From positions 1 to 64,000 of the forward strand of contig NZ_FOFV01000018.1 of assembly GCF_900111005.1 (NCBI RefSeq): a stretch of DNA of 64,000 nt, in the 5' to 3' direction. Made by a program: the position numbers and the translations under genes. The notes beneath the pieces were generated by a model that ran no database searches, was not told the DNA's origin, and saw only the letters and a list, made by a program, of their open reading frames with translations. Below, in pieces: positions 27,210-36,909 of the stretch; position 1 is the first letter of the stretch; every line of letters begins with the position of its first letter. The stretch comes from Lentzea albida (GTDB taxonomy: Bacteria; Actinomycetota; Actinomycetes; Mycobacteriales; Pseudonocardiaceae).

Positions 27210-29039
27210 TCAGGTGAGGTTCGGAGTCCGCATGCTGATCGTCACTTGACCGCTGTAGTCATGCAAACGAACGGTGAGCTGGACGGCCTCGAACAGCCAG
27301 CTAAGCAGCGGCACTGGTGCACGCTCGAGGCAGTCACGAAGCCCCGCCAGACGATCCGCCAGCACCACAGCGTCCTGCGCCTGTATGGGTTCCTGGCTGG
27401 CGGTGGACTCAAAGCTCGCGATCTCGGCGACTGCGACGGCCTTCTGGGACTCCAGGTCGTTGTAGCTGGTGCGCACCGCCGTCGTGAAAGGATCATCGGG
27501 CGCGCAGTTGTGGGCTTGATGAAGGAGGTTCTGCTGCTGCCGCTCGATTGTGGCCAGCCGACGACGCCACCACTCATGCTGTGTCACGACGCCGCCCGAG
27601 GTGTTCTGATCACTGCCCTCACTGGTGGTCTGCAGGATCGTAACGAGCTCAGGGACGAATACCTGCTCGGCAAGCAACGACGCAGCCGCTCGCAAGATCG
27701 CCTCTTCCCGGATGTACACCGCGTCGACCCCAGGCGGGTGCAGACCCTTCTTCCCACGATTGTTGTTGCGGGGCCAGCACATGTAGTAGACGAGACTGCG
27801 TCTCTGGTTGCCGAACATCCTCCGACCGCAATTGCAGAACACCATGCCTCGCAAGGCATAGGCGCGTTTGGTCTGTGGGTGAGAGCTGAGCGAGCTTCCT
27901 GACCGTGAGCCGCGGAGGGACTTGCTGGACGAGGTGATCTCGTCGAACATCCACTTTGGAATGAGAGGCTCGTGCGCGGGTTCGTGAGACCACACCCAGT
28001 GGCTCGGCGGGTTGACCTTTCCCCGCTTGGAACGCGAAGCGCGCCGGTTGAACACCTGGAACCCGGTGTACTTCGGGTTGCGCAGCACCTCGAAGACGCT
28101 GGACTTGCTCCACATACCGCGAGTACGAACCTTGCCTGGCGGTTCCGGCGGTGGATAGCTAGCCAGGTCCACGTTGAGCCGTTCCGCGATGGCCCCGTAG
28201 CCGAGCCCCTCGTAGTACCGCCACGACGCGATCTGGGTGACCGTCGCCGCCTGCGCGCCGTCCGGCTCGAGCCTGGTCTTGGTGAGACCTTTCTCCGCCT
28301 TGGCCGGGTTGGGATGGCGATACGTCTTGCCCGTGTAGCCGTACGGCGGCTTGCCGATGTTCGAGCCCTCACGGACATGCGTACACAGCCCGCCCCAGGA
28401 CAGCTCCAGGGTGTTGAGCACCTCGTACTCGGCCACTGCCTGGTTGATCCGACGCTGCAGAATCTGCTGGGCCCGGCTGCCGTCGAGTTTGATCGGCTCG
28501 TTCCACGCGAACAGCGGCACGCCGCCCTTGTCCAGCACGCGTTCGACGGACAGGCCCTCGTACATGCGCCGCGCCACGCGGGAGGTGGACTCGCAGATCA
28601 CCACATCGAAACGCCTGCTGGAGTGTTGTGTCTCGTCGAGCAGATCGGCCATGCTGCCGTCGCGCGCGATCGGGATGTCGAAGCGGTCGTAGCCGGTGCC
28701 GTGTCCTCGCTGGCCGAGCTCCATGCGGCCGGACTCGACGTCGTAGAAGTGGCAGACGATCACCCATGCAGCCGGCACCGCCCCACGGCAGCGGTCGAGC
28801 TGCCGGATCAGCGACTGCCGCGGATCTTGCCGTTCATTGGTGGACGTCCTGCCCAGCCATGCGACTCGAACCTCACCGAACAACAGGGAGGATGGCATCC
28901 CGAACGGCGACACCGCCAAGTCCGACAAGCCGGTCGCGCCGGAGCAAGCGGGTGCCGAGCCAGCTCGGCTCGGCCGGAGTTCTGGCATCCGCGCAGCCTT
29001 GCCGATCGGCTCGTCGGCCGACTCGAGCGACCTTGTCAT
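27210..29039 (-). CDS. Large serine recombinase
   Basis: A 609-aa protein, or 562 if started at the ATG at 28898, where homology to the catalytic domain begins. The resolvase domain shows VRVAWLGRTST with the nucleophile Ser, FDVVICESTSRVARR, and a long E-helix. A recombinase domain follows (GKPPYGYTG, WRYYEGLGYGAIAERLN, SSVFEVLRNPKYTGFQVFNRR) and then a zinc-ribbon region (LRGMVFCNCGRRMF ... YYMCW) and a coiled coil. Such enzymes integrate or excise elements at non-tRNA sites. The ATG at 29039 overlaps the stop of a short upstream frame. It probably came with its own cargo rather than mediating the tRNA-Pro insertion. Confidence 0.88.
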   Translation of the reverse strand: MTRSLESADEPIGKAARMPELRPSRAGSAPACSGATGLSDLAVSPFGMPSSLLFGEVRVAWLGRTSTNERQDPRQSLIRQLDRCRGAVPAAWVIVCHFYDVESGRMELGQRGHGTGYDRFDIPIARDGSMADLLDETQHSSRRFDVVICESTSRVARRMYEGLSVERVLDKGGVPLFAWNEPIKLDGSRAQQILQRRINQAVAEYEVLNTLELSWGGLCTHVREGSNIGKPPYGYTGKTYRHPNPAKAEKGLTKTRLEPDGAQAATVTQIASWRYYEGLGYGAIAERLNVDLASYPPPEPPGKVRTRGMWSKSSVFEVLRNPKYTGFQVFNRRASRSKRGKVNPPSHWVWSHEPAHEPLIPKWMFDEITSSSKSLRGSRSGSSLSSHPQTKRAYALRGMVFCNCGRRMFGNQRRSLVYYMCWPRNNNRGKKGLHPPGVDAVYIREEAILRAAASLLAEQVFVPELVTILQTTSEGSDQNTSGGVVTQHEWWRRRLATIERQQQNLLHQAHNCAPDDPFTTAVRTSYNDLESQKAVAVAEIASFESTASQEPIQAQDAVVLADRLAGLRDCLERAPVPLLSWLFEAVQLTVRLHDYSGQVTISMRTPNLT

Positions 29040-29215
29040 GCCCGCCGATCCGTGGCCTCGTCGACGCGTGGCTGTTGTCCCGCCCAGTGGAGCAGCTCGC
29101 GTACGGCAGCGGTCAATTCCAGACGCCGGCGCTCACCGTCGGCACCACCGACCCTGCTGACCTGGCTGGCAAAGAGGAAGCGGCCACCGTTGCGGGCGCC
29201 CTCCCACTCGTAGGA
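29036..29215 (-). pseudogene. Short coding-like frame coupled to the serine recombinase, no start codon
   Basis: From just after a TAG at 29216 the frame encodes about 59 residues (SYEWEGARNGGRFLFASQVS, then ERRRLELTAAVRELLHWAGQ) and ends in TGA overlapping the recombinase ATG (ATGA). The composition is fully gene-like, but there is no ATG, GTG or TTG before the middle of the frame. Small accessory ORFs of this kind commonly sit directly upstream of such recombinases. Here the 5' end seems lost or mutated, so it may be a decayed accessory gene. Confidence 0.5.
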
Positions 29216-29595
29216 CTAACCTTTCCCACGTTTCTCGGCGCCAACACGTTCTTCGTGACCGCATCCCCCGACGCCGTCGTAGATCAACTCCAGCTGGGGA
29301 GGTGAGTACTCATCCATGTGCATCCGGTAGGTCCAGGCTCGCAACTTCACCGGATGCCAACAGATCGAACAAGATCTCCGACGCACAGCGAAACTGACAG
29401 AGCGACACTCGCAACGATCTTGTCGACAGAAGCGACTGTCATAAAGGTCGTCCGACTTGCAGTCCCGATTGACGGCGGACGCGACAGCAGGGCGCGAACC
29501 CTACCCGAGAAACCCGCTCGTCCCAGCGAACCCAAAGCTTTGCCACTCGATCGAGGAAGTCCGGCAATCCACGGCGGGCAAGTCCCCAGGAGAAC
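29216..29595. other. Intergenic stretch without recognisable gene
   Basis: About 380 bases between the recombinase accessory frame and the PD-(D/E)XK-like gene, both on the minus strand. No frame shows convincing coding bias, and I saw no strong hairpin, tRNA or repeat. It may hold the recombinase promoter. Confidence 0.45.
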
Positions 29596-30132
29596 TCAAG
29601 CGCACCCCTTTCGGCGTCGCGGCAGAACTCCGCGACGAAACCACCGGACCGTGAGCCAGATCAGGTCGAACTCTAGCGTTGGCGCCGGACCGGACGCTGC
29701 CGAAATCAACAGGGCCGTCAGCGGCCAACTGAGTACTTGTCCGTGCCGGCCGCAGTAGATCGCTACCCTGTCGCACCGGAATGTATCGAACCGATCGAGC
29801 AGTACATAGCCGAGCAGTTGCCGCAGCCACGCGGCGACGTCCTTCTGAGAGGGTTCGACGGCGAGCTTGACGTCGACCAACGTGCGACCGACAACCAAGT
29901 CAGCTACGCCGTATCCGATCGCCATTTCCGGCGCAACGATCACTCTGTCCCCCAACGAGAGCAAGCCTGGGCGGCCGCGGTCCAGGTAGGCAGCCCAACA
30001 CTGGTGCAGCGCGTCGAGGATCCCGGAATTGACTTCGAGTTCCTCTTCCTGCATCACAGCGGTGGCAAACAGCGCGGCGCAGGCGGTGTGCCAAGAGCTG
30101 TCCAGGTGTCCAGCGCTGTAGCCTGACGGCAC
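29596..30132 (-). CDS. PD-(D/E)XK-like protein, probably N-terminally truncated
   Basis: Read from the GTG at 30132 (178 aa). The core IGYGVADLVVGRTLVDVKLAV has an Asp, a strand and then D-V-K, like a D-(D/E)XK active site. It is followed by WLRQLLGYVLLDR and VAIYCGRHGQVLSWPL. This resembles a conserved actinomycete family of putative nucleases. An upstream open frame to 30558 exists but lies antisense to the methylase gene and has lost the family's composition. The gene was therefore probably cut when the restriction operon arrived. Activity is doubtful. Confidence 0.55.
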   Translation of the reverse strand: MPSGYSAGHLDSSWHTACAALFATAVMQEEELEVNSGILDALHQCWAAYLDRGRPGLLSLGDRVIVAPEMAIGYGVADLVVGRTLVDVKLAVEPSQKDVAAWLRQLLGYVLLDRFDTFRCDRVAIYCGRHGQVLSWPLTALLISAASGPAPTLEFDLIWLTVRWFRRGVLPRRRKGCA

Positions 30133-30171
30133 CGCGGTGGAGCGCCTGCCGGGGTAGTACAGGAGACCTGA

Positions 30172-30834
30172 GTGACGCAGACGACCGCCGAGGAGTTGCT
30201 GGTAAAGTCGCGGCTCCGAGTCAAAGCTCACGGCGAGGTGTTCACCCCGCGCCGGATGGTCGACCAGATGCTCGACCTGGTCCGCGATGACCTGGAAGTC
30301 GGCGCCGGTTTCGTCGACAAGACGTTCCTCGAACCAGCGGCGGGTGATGGCAACTTTCTCGTTGCGATCCTCCATCGGAAGCTCCAGGCAATTGAGAGGC
30401 AGTATCAGCCGGACCGCTGGGCTCACGAGTCCCTGTTTGCCCTTGCCTCGATCTACGGAATCGAGTTGCTGGAGGACAATCACCAGGACGCCAAGGCTGC
30501 GATGCTCCAGGAGTTCCTGCACTTCCACACGAGCCGCGGCATCACATGTGACCCTCACACAGATCTAATGCGCGCTGCAATCTTCCTGATCAACACCAAC
30601 ATCGTCCGTGGGGACACCCTGACCGGCCTTGACTGGTTGCGTGAGGAGATCAGGTTCTCATGGTGGCACCGCGACGACGTGGGCCCGAGTGTGGTTATCC
30701 GCGAGCCGTTCACGTTCAACTCCTTGCGTGCCAACGCGCCGGCCCCGAACCTGTTCGACTCCCTGATTGAGCCTGACCGCTACGCACCCTGTCGTATCGA
30801 TCGCGTCCACGAAGAAGTGAGAGACGGTGACTAG
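30172..30834 (+). CDS. N6-adenine methyltransferase-like protein (motifs X and I only)
   Basis: A 220-aa protein with HGEVFTPRRMVDQML (motif X) and FLEPAAGDGNFLVAIL (motif I, SAM binding), then an ALASIYGIELLEDNHQDAK motif II/III region. It ends before any NPPY motif IV, so alone it lacks the catalytic loop. It is the first gene of the operon 30172-35214, and its end overlaps the start of the helicase gene by eight bases. It probably binds SAM as part of a complex with the downstream proteins, which carry further methylase motifs. Confidence 0.75.
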   Translation: MTQTTAEELLVKSRLRVKAHGEVFTPRRMVDQMLDLVRDDLEVGAGFVDKTFLEPAAGDGNFLVAILHRKLQAIERQYQPDRWAHESLFALASIYGIELLEDNHQDAKAAMLQEFLHFHTSRGITCDPHTDLMRAAIFLINTNIVRGDTLTGLDWLREEIRFSWWHRDDVGPSVVIREPFTFNSLRANAPAPNLFDSLIEPDRYAPCRIDRVHEEVRDGD

Positions 30835-33800
30835 CCCGAACATCAGCACGTTCCGCGAGGTAGTCCCATATATCTACTCGTGGACGACTCCCGACATCCC
30901 CAAGTACGACGGGTGGGAGAAGATCGGGTACACCGAGCAGGACTCGGCCGACAAGCGCATCAGCCAGCAGGCGTCCCAGCTCAACATCACGAAGATCAAG
31001 GTCTGGGCGTATAGGGCCACGTTTATCACCGAAGACGGTGGGACATTTCGCGACAGCGATTTCCATGAGTTCCTGCGCCAGCAAGGCATCGAACGCGAGT
31101 TCGACCCCACCAGCACCCCGCGTCGCACCGAGTGGCACAAGTTCGCCGGTGCCCCGAAGACATCACGGGCGTACTTTCTCGACTTCGCCTCGAAGACCTT
31201 TACTGCATCGCTCGAGGAATCGCAGGACGACTACACGCTGCGGCTCGAGCAGCAGCTGGCCGTCAGTCAGGCTATGACAGCGTTCGGCACCGACGGGGTG
31301 GGCGAAGTGCTGTGGAACGCCAAGCCGCGGTTCGGCAAGACCCTGACGACGTACGACCTGATGCGGAAGCTGGACGTCCGACGCGCCCTGATCGTCACCA
31401 ACCGACCGGCCGTCGCCAACTCCTGGTTCGACGACTACCAGCGGTTCATCGGCCACCAGACCACCTACCAGTTCGTGTCCGACTCCCCATCGCTCGCCCA
31501 GCGGAATCCGATGACGCGTGAGCAGTGGAGGGCGTATTCACGGCAGAACGTCGACAGGGATCCGCGCATCATCGAGTTCGTGTCCCTACAGGACCTCAAG
31601 GGGTCGCAATACTTCGGCGGCTCCTTCAACAAGCTCAAGCACATCAGCGACGCCCAGTGGGACCTCCTAGTCATCGACGAAGCACACGAAGGCGTCGACA
31701 CGACGAAGACCGACGTCGCGTTCAACCAGATCAAACGTCGCCATACATTGCATCTGTCGGGCACCCCGTTTAAGGCGCTAGCGTCGGGGCGTTTCGGCGA
31801 GGACCAGATCTTCAACTGGACCTACGAGGACGAGCAGGATGCCAAGGCGTCATGGTCGGACGACTCAAGCGACAATCCGTACGACCAGCTCCCGACCCTC
31901 AACCTCCTGACGTACCAGCTCTCCCGCATGGTCACCGACCGGCTCGCTGAGGGCGTCGCACTCGATGAAGAAAAGGGGAACGTCGACTACACGTTTGACC
32001 TCGCGGAGTTCTTCTCTACCAAGGACAACGGCTTCTTCGTGTATGAGGCCGACGTGCTGCGGTTCCTTGACGCGCTGACGACGAACGAGAAGTACCCGTT
32101 TTCCACCCCCGAGCTCCGTGACGAGATCCGGCACTCGTTCTGGCTGCTCAACCGGGTCGCGTCCGCCAAGGCGCTCGAGAAGCTTCTCAAGAAGCACCCG
32201 GTATTCAAGGACTACACCGTGATCCTGGCTGCCGGCGACGGTCGCCCTCACTCGGATGACGGTGATGGGCTGGACGAGGACGCCGATGACTCGGTGACCG
32301 TCGGCAAGTCGTTCGACAAGGTCCGCGCCGCCATCGCGAAGGCGGAGGTCGACGGCGGTAAGACGATCACGCTGTCGGTGGGTCAGCTCACGACGGGTGT
32401 GACCGTGCCTGAGTGGACGGCGGTCATCATGCTGTCCAGCCTGTCCTCGCCTGCCCTCTACATGCAGGCGGCGTTTCGATCGCAGAATCCGTGCACGTTC
32501 ACGCGGGGCAACAAGGTGTTCCAGAAGAAGAACGCCTACATCTTCGACTTCGCTCCGGAACGCACGCTGACGATCTTCGACGCGTTCGCGAACAACCTCG
32601 CCCCGCATCCGCCGATCGATGGCGGGCAGCGTCGGGAGAACATCAGGCGGCTGCTCAACTTCTTCCCCATCTTGGGTGAGGACACCGAGGGCCGCATGAT
32701 CGAGCTCGACGCCGAGCAGGTGCTGACGTTCCCGCAGGTGTTCAAGGCTCGTGAGGTCGTGCGGCGCGGCTTCCTGTCGAACCTGTTGTTCGCGAACGTT
32801 GGAGGGATCTTCCGGGCGGTGGATCACTTCAAGGACATCCTCGACCAGTTGCCGGTCGCCAAGGAGAACAAGGCAGAGAAGGGCAAGCCCATTGAGGTGC
32901 CTGTGCCGCCACCAACCACGGATGGCGACGGGAACGTCTCTGTCGATCTCAAAACGGTCATCAATCCGAAGGTTGAGCAGCTCGGTAAGCCGGTCTACTC
33001 AGACGAGGACGTGCCGCCACTAGACCCGGCGACGACGAACGCGTCCGAGGCGGCAAAGAAGCTCGCAGCGGTCGTGACGGAGAAGGCACACGAGGCCCGC
33101 ACCAAGGTGGCCGCCGAGTACGGCATGACAGCCAAGCAGGTCGAAAATGACGAGAAGGCCACCGAGGCGCAGGTCAAGGTCAAGGTAGAGCGCGCATACG
33201 TCGACCACCAGATCGCTTTGAACCACATCCACGAAGAAGCCAAGGAAGCCGCCACCGAGGCCGAGTTCGAAGCCGTTGAAGCCAAGCGGGTCGAGGCCAA
33301 ACAACAGCTCGACGCCCAGGTGCTTGCGATCTTCCATGACGCGCTCGACCACGTGACGGAGACAGTCGTCAAGCGCGAGGAGACGAAAAAGGTTCAGAAA
33401 GAATCCGACAAGGTGATGGACGCCGCCCGCGACCGCCTGCGCGGGTTCGCCCGGACCATCCCGATGCTCCTCATGGCATATGGCGACCGTGACATTCGCC
33501 TGTCGAACTTCGACGACTACACGCCCGAGGACGTGTTCGCAGAGATCACTGGGATCACCGAAGAAGACTTTCGCAAGCTCCGCGACGGTCGTGACGTGAT
33601 CGATCCCGAGACCAGCAAGACCACTCACATTCCGGGGCTCTTCGACGAGGCTGTCTTCGACCAGTCCATCCAGGAGTTTATGAACAAGAAGGCCGAGCTC
33701 GCGGACTACTTCGACCCGGAGCTTTCCGAGGACATCTTCGCCTACATCCCTCAGCAGAAGACCTCACTCGTGTTCACCCCGAAGCGGGTCGTCACGCTGA

Positions 33801-34162
33801 TGTGCGACATTGTTGAAGAGCAAAACCCGGGCATCTTCTCCGATCCCGACAAGACGTTCGCGGACCTGTTCTCCACCGCCGGCCTGTTCTGCATGGAACT
33901 CGTGCGCCGGCTCGACAAGGGTCTCGCCGAAGCGATCCCCCATCCCAATGAGCGGCTCCGGCACATCATGACGCGACAGATCTTCGAGATGAGCCACAAC
34001 GAGATCCTGCACAGAATCACCATCGAAGCAGTCTCCGGCGGAGTGCCCGAACGCAAGGCGTGGATCGAAAACTCTGGTCACTACCGGATCGGCAACCTGG
34101 CCAGAATGACCCCTGAAGAACGCGAGAAGGCAGTAAACAAAATGCTGGGAGAACTGACATGA
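30827..34162 (+). CDS. Restriction helicase: GIY-YIG-like domain, SF2 helicase, methylase N-half
   Basis: A 1111-aa GTG-started protein. Residues 14-46 (YIYSWTTPDIPKYDGWEKIG with a following R) resemble a GIY-YIG/T5orf172 nuclease. The helicase has NAKPRFGKT (164-172), IDEAHEG (283-289), LSGTPF, and YMQAAFRSQNP as motif VI. An Ala/Glu/Lys-rich coiled coil spans about 760-880. Residues 970-1090 are the front half of an adenine methylase: LVFTPKRVVTLMCDIV (motif X), FADLFSTAGLFCMELVRRL (motif I) and RQIFEMSHNEILHR. The next gene begins with the matching motif IV, across a 4-base overlap. It is the likely translocating endonuclease of a restriction-modification system. Confidence 0.8.
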   Translation: MTSPNISTFREVVPYIYSWTTPDIPKYDGWEKIGYTEQDSADKRISQQASQLNITKIKVWAYRATFITEDGGTFRDSDFHEFLRQQGIEREFDPTSTPRRTEWHKFAGAPKTSRAYFLDFASKTFTASLEESQDDYTLRLEQQLAVSQAMTAFGTDGVGEVLWNAKPRFGKTLTTYDLMRKLDVRRALIVTNRPAVANSWFDDYQRFIGHQTTYQFVSDSPSLAQRNPMTREQWRAYSRQNVDRDPRIIEFVSLQDLKGSQYFGGSFNKLKHISDAQWDLLVIDEAHEGVDTTKTDVAFNQIKRRHTLHLSGTPFKALASGRFGEDQIFNWTYEDEQDAKASWSDDSSDNPYDQLPTLNLLTYQLSRMVTDRLAEGVALDEEKGNVDYTFDLAEFFSTKDNGFFVYEADVLRFLDALTTNEKYPFSTPELRDEIRHSFWLLNRVASAKALEKLLKKHPVFKDYTVILAAGDGRPHSDDGDGLDEDADDSVTVGKSFDKVRAAIAKAEVDGGKTITLSVGQLTTGVTVPEWTAVIMLSSLSSPALYMQAAFRSQNPCTFTRGNKVFQKKNAYIFDFAPERTLTIFDAFANNLAPHPPIDGGQRRENIRRLLNFFPILGEDTEGRMIELDAEQVLTFPQVFKAREVVRRGFLSNLLFANVGGIFRAVDHFKDILDQLPVAKENKAEKGKPIEVPVPPPTTDGDGNVSVDLKTVINPKVEQLGKPVYSDEDVPPLDPATTNASEAAKKLAAVVTEKAHEARTKVAAEYGMTAKQVENDEKATEAQVKVKVERAYVDHQIALNHIHEEAKEAATEAEFEAVEAKRVEAKQQLDAQVLAIFHDALDHVTETVVKREETKKVQKESDKVMDAARDRLRGFARTIPMLLMAYGDRDIRLSNFDDYTPEDVFAEITGITEEDFRKLRDGRDVIDPETSKTTHIPGLFDEAVFDQSIQEFMNKKAELADYFDPELSEDIFAYIPQQKTSLVFTPKRVVTLMCDIVEEQNPGIFSDPDKTFADLFSTAGLFCMELVRRLDKGLAEAIPHPNERLRHIMTRQIFEMSHNEILHRITIEAVSGGVPERKAWIENSGHYRIGNLARMTPEEREKAVNKMLGELT

Positions 34163-35214
34163 CCAAGAAGTTCGATGTCGTGATCGGCAACCCTCCCTAC
34201 CAGGAGGAGGCTCAGGGCGAGGGCACTCGCGACACTCCCGTCTACCATCAGTTCATGGACGCGGCTTACGAGGTCGGCACCAAGGCTGTGCTCATCACAC
34301 CAGCTCGATTCCTGTTCAACGCCGGCTTCACACCTAAGGCGTGGAACGAGAAGATCCTGGTGGACGAACACCTGACGGTGGCATATTTCGAGTCCGACTC
34401 AAACCGTCTGTTTCCGAGCCTTAGAGACCCCATCAAGGGCGGCATCGCCGTCACATACCGCGATTCGGAGCGAAAGCTCGGCCCCATCGGTTTCTTCATC
34501 AGGCATCCCGAGCTAAAAACGATCTTGCATAAGGTCCGCGAGTCCGGTGCTAGGTCGTTGGATCAGGTTGGGATCACAAGTTCGCGCTCGTACCGATACA
34601 CGGAGAAGCTCTACGAGGACCACCCGGAGGCGCGCGCGCTGCGCCCGGAAGGCAATGCAGCATTAGTCAACACGAACACGTTCGAACAATTCTCGTTCCT
34701 GTACCACGCCGAGAGACCAAGCGACGGAAATGAGTATGTGCAGGTGCTCGGCGTGATCAAGAACAAGCGGCATCGCCGGTGGATTCGCAGCGAGCACATC
34801 ACCGGCCCCGACAGCCTCGCCAAGCACAAGGTCGCGGTCCCAGCGGCGAACGGGTCCGGGTCGACAACTGACTTTTTTGGCGTCGCGTTGAACAACCCGA
34901 CTGTGCTTGGGCCAGGGATCGCGGTCACGCAGACCTTCATCACCATCGGATCGTTCCAGTCCGAAGCCGAGGCGCAGGCGTGCCTGAAGTACATCAAGTC
35001 CAAGTTCGCACGAACGATGCTAGGCATCAGGAAGATCACGCAGCACAACCCGGCGAAGGTATGGAAGTACGTCCCGGCGCAAGACTTCTCGAACGCATCC
35101 GACATCGACTGGACCAAGACGATCCCGGAGATCGACGCCCAGCTCTGCACCAAGTACGGCCTCGACGCCGATGAGATCTCCTTCATCGAGAACGAGATCG
35201 TTCCAATGGCGTAG
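34159..35214 (+). CDS. Eco57I-type adenine methylase C-half with target recognition region
   Basis: A 351-aa protein that starts directly at motif IV: MTKKFDVVIGNPPYQEE. It has no SAM-binding motif of its own. KAVLITPARFLFNAGF matches the motif V-VI region of Eco57I-like enzymes, and the rest is a specificity-type domain (TFEQFSFLYH, GSFQSEAEAQACLKYIKSKF, ITQHNPAKVWKYVPAQDF). The missing front half is the C-terminus of the preceding gene, whose stop overlaps this ATG (ATGA). The methylase is thus split into two coupled chains that must assemble, or the split is a recent frame disruption. Confidence 0.8.
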   Translation: MTKKFDVVIGNPPYQEEAQGEGTRDTPVYHQFMDAAYEVGTKAVLITPARFLFNAGFTPKAWNEKILVDEHLTVAYFESDSNRLFPSLRDPIKGGIAVTYRDSERKLGPIGFFIRHPELKTILHKVRESGARSLDQVGITSSRSYRYTEKLYEDHPEARALRPEGNAALVNTNTFEQFSFLYHAERPSDGNEYVQVLGVIKNKRHRRWIRSEHITGPDSLAKHKVAVPAANGSGSTTDFFGVALNNPTVLGPGIAVTQTFITIGSFQSEAEAQACLKYIKSKFARTMLGIRKITQHNPAKVWKYVPAQDFSNASDIDWTKTIPEIDAQLCTKYGLDADEISFIENEIVPMA

Positions 35215-36067
35215 GAAGCACCTCACGGCTAGCCTCACGCGACCCTCGACAACAACGCGGCTGTTGGGCGCGCTGCGCGGCCGACCTGACCGTCCAAACA
35301 GGACCGTCGCCAGCACGCCCGTGAGGAGAAGCATGCCCCCGCGGCGGTCACGGACCTGCCCGCCGGTCCGTGACCGCCGGTCAACCCCGGCGTGGGCAGC
35401 AACCCCAAGGATGGGCAACCGGATGCGCAGGTGATCCCGTTCCACTGGCCCGGCCGGGCCCGCCAGGGTGAGGAGGCCGTGGATTGGACGCGGAACGCCG
35501 CCGACGCCGCCAGCAGGCGGTCAATGACACACGCGCTGTGCCGCCTCGCCTGGGTGCGGGCCTGGCCCGATTGGGACTGCTGCTGCCACCCGACGACGAA
35601 CTCACCGGAGGCGAGGCCGGGTGAGCGCCAACCCGCCGGTGCTCCGTCGTGCTGCCTGGACCGGCTCTGGCCCGCGACACCGCCGCCGGGTGGGCCAGTG
35701 GCGCACCTCGCGCCACCGGTTCGTCGCCGTGCTGCCGATGGATGCTGCCGGGGTACGCCCGACTCAGCCCGCGCCGGCGGATGCTGCACGACCTGCACCG
35801 GGCTGCCACGCACGTGCCCAACCCCCAACTATGCGCCCAGTCACACACAGTTGTGCCGTTCACGGCGAGCTACTAAGTCCGCTCGCGACTTGACATCCGC
35901 GGCGGATGGAGCGTTCATCGAGTGGCGGCAGCCGATCGCACAAGAGCCCGGAACTCAGGCGAATGTTCCTGCCCGTAGCGGTCGAGACGACCATTGCGCT
36001 GTTCGAACCGGATCAACGACATTAATTGTCGCAGCGCTCAGTTGCACTGACGCCCGCGTGGTGATAC
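35215..36067. other. Degenerate stretch near the tRNA end of the element
   Basis: About 850 bases with several overlapping Arg/Pro/Ser-rich frames on both strands and no full gene. Short pieces look genuinely coding, for example 35522-35626 on the plus strand (LGLLLPPDDELTGGEAG then stop), followed by other-frame stretches. This is the pattern of an old gene broken by indels; its identity is not recognisable. Confidence 0.45.
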
Positions 36068-36499
36068 CTAAACGTCTCGGCAGATGCTTGCAGCTCCACA
36101 CTCGCCTCTTGCAGCCGCCTGATCTCCGAACGCATGCAGCGCCCGCCCGACACGGTGGGCGGCTTCCTCGACGAGGACGTAGGACTGAACGAGAGATCCT
36201 TGTTCGTCCGGCAGATGGGGATTACTCACGTGGTCGAGCACCTCGACGAACGCGTCCCGCTCTCCCTGCCTACGCCAGCCTTCGGTATTCGGCTCCACGC
36301 TCTCTGCAGCCGTCGCCGGGTGGGTGTAGGTCCGCCACACCCACCGCGACAAAGTCGTCAGACTGGCCGAGAGCCGCAACACTGCTTCCTGCTCCGGCGC
36401 TGGCGGCACCACCGCGACCGTACGAGCCAACTGCCCATCACCGGCCTCCCACACAGCCATCAGCGCACGGCGAGTGTCATCGAAGGCGTACTGCGTCAT
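36068..36499 (-). CDS. Hypothetical protein, 143 aa
   Basis: Read from the ATG at 36499; the longer frame to 36787 has an implausible Gly/Arg-rich head. The product is helical and acidic (MTQYAFDDTRRALMAVWEAG, VLRLSASLTTLSRWVWRTY, QSYVLVEEAAHRVGRALHAF) with a short Cys-containing tail. There is no known domain. It is the last gene inside the element, 510 bases before the tRNA-Pro repeat. A GGAGG lies only one base before the ATG, so the start is uncertain. Confidence 0.45.
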   Translation of the reverse strand: MTQYAFDDTRRALMAVWEAGDGQLARTVAVVPPAPEQEAVLRLSASLTTLSRWVWRTYTHPATAAESVEPNTEGWRRQGERDAFVEVLDHVSNPHLPDEQGSLVQSYVLVEEAAHRVGRALHAFGDQAAARGECGAASICRDV

Positions 36500-36909
36500 G
36501 CCTCCATCTTCGCGGACCGGCAGCATTCGCTCACAGCGCGCACGCACAAGCCATCCTAGCCCAGCAGACAACCCGAAATCGTGTCCTCGAGGCTCGGCTC
36601 CGCCACGACGAGACACTGCGTGCCGGCCAGGCCGAGTCCAAATCCCACTGAAGCGCACTCCCGCAGGATCACCGCACCACGGGTCAATCAGGAGCGGTTC
36701 GAGCACGTTCGCGACATCAACGTGATCGACTCCTTCGCCCACAGACGCGCGGCCACTCACAGCCCGTTGGCCGCAAGGTGATGTCAAATCGGTTCGGCTG
36801 ACGCCCGTTCAGGCACGTTCAGCAAGTTCACCCGTTCGTGGCGACCACATTTGGCGTTAGTCAAAACGAAGGAGCCAGCGCCTCCTTCTTGGCTCCCTTC
36901 ATCGGCCTG

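Noticed and set aside
27972..29213. A 413-codon plus-strand gene
   Set aside because: It is the antisense shadow of the large serine recombinase.
35392..36651. A 419-codon plus-strand gene at the end of the element
   Set aside because: Composition changes repeatedly and it crosses a better minus-strand gene; only short pieces look coding, in different frames.
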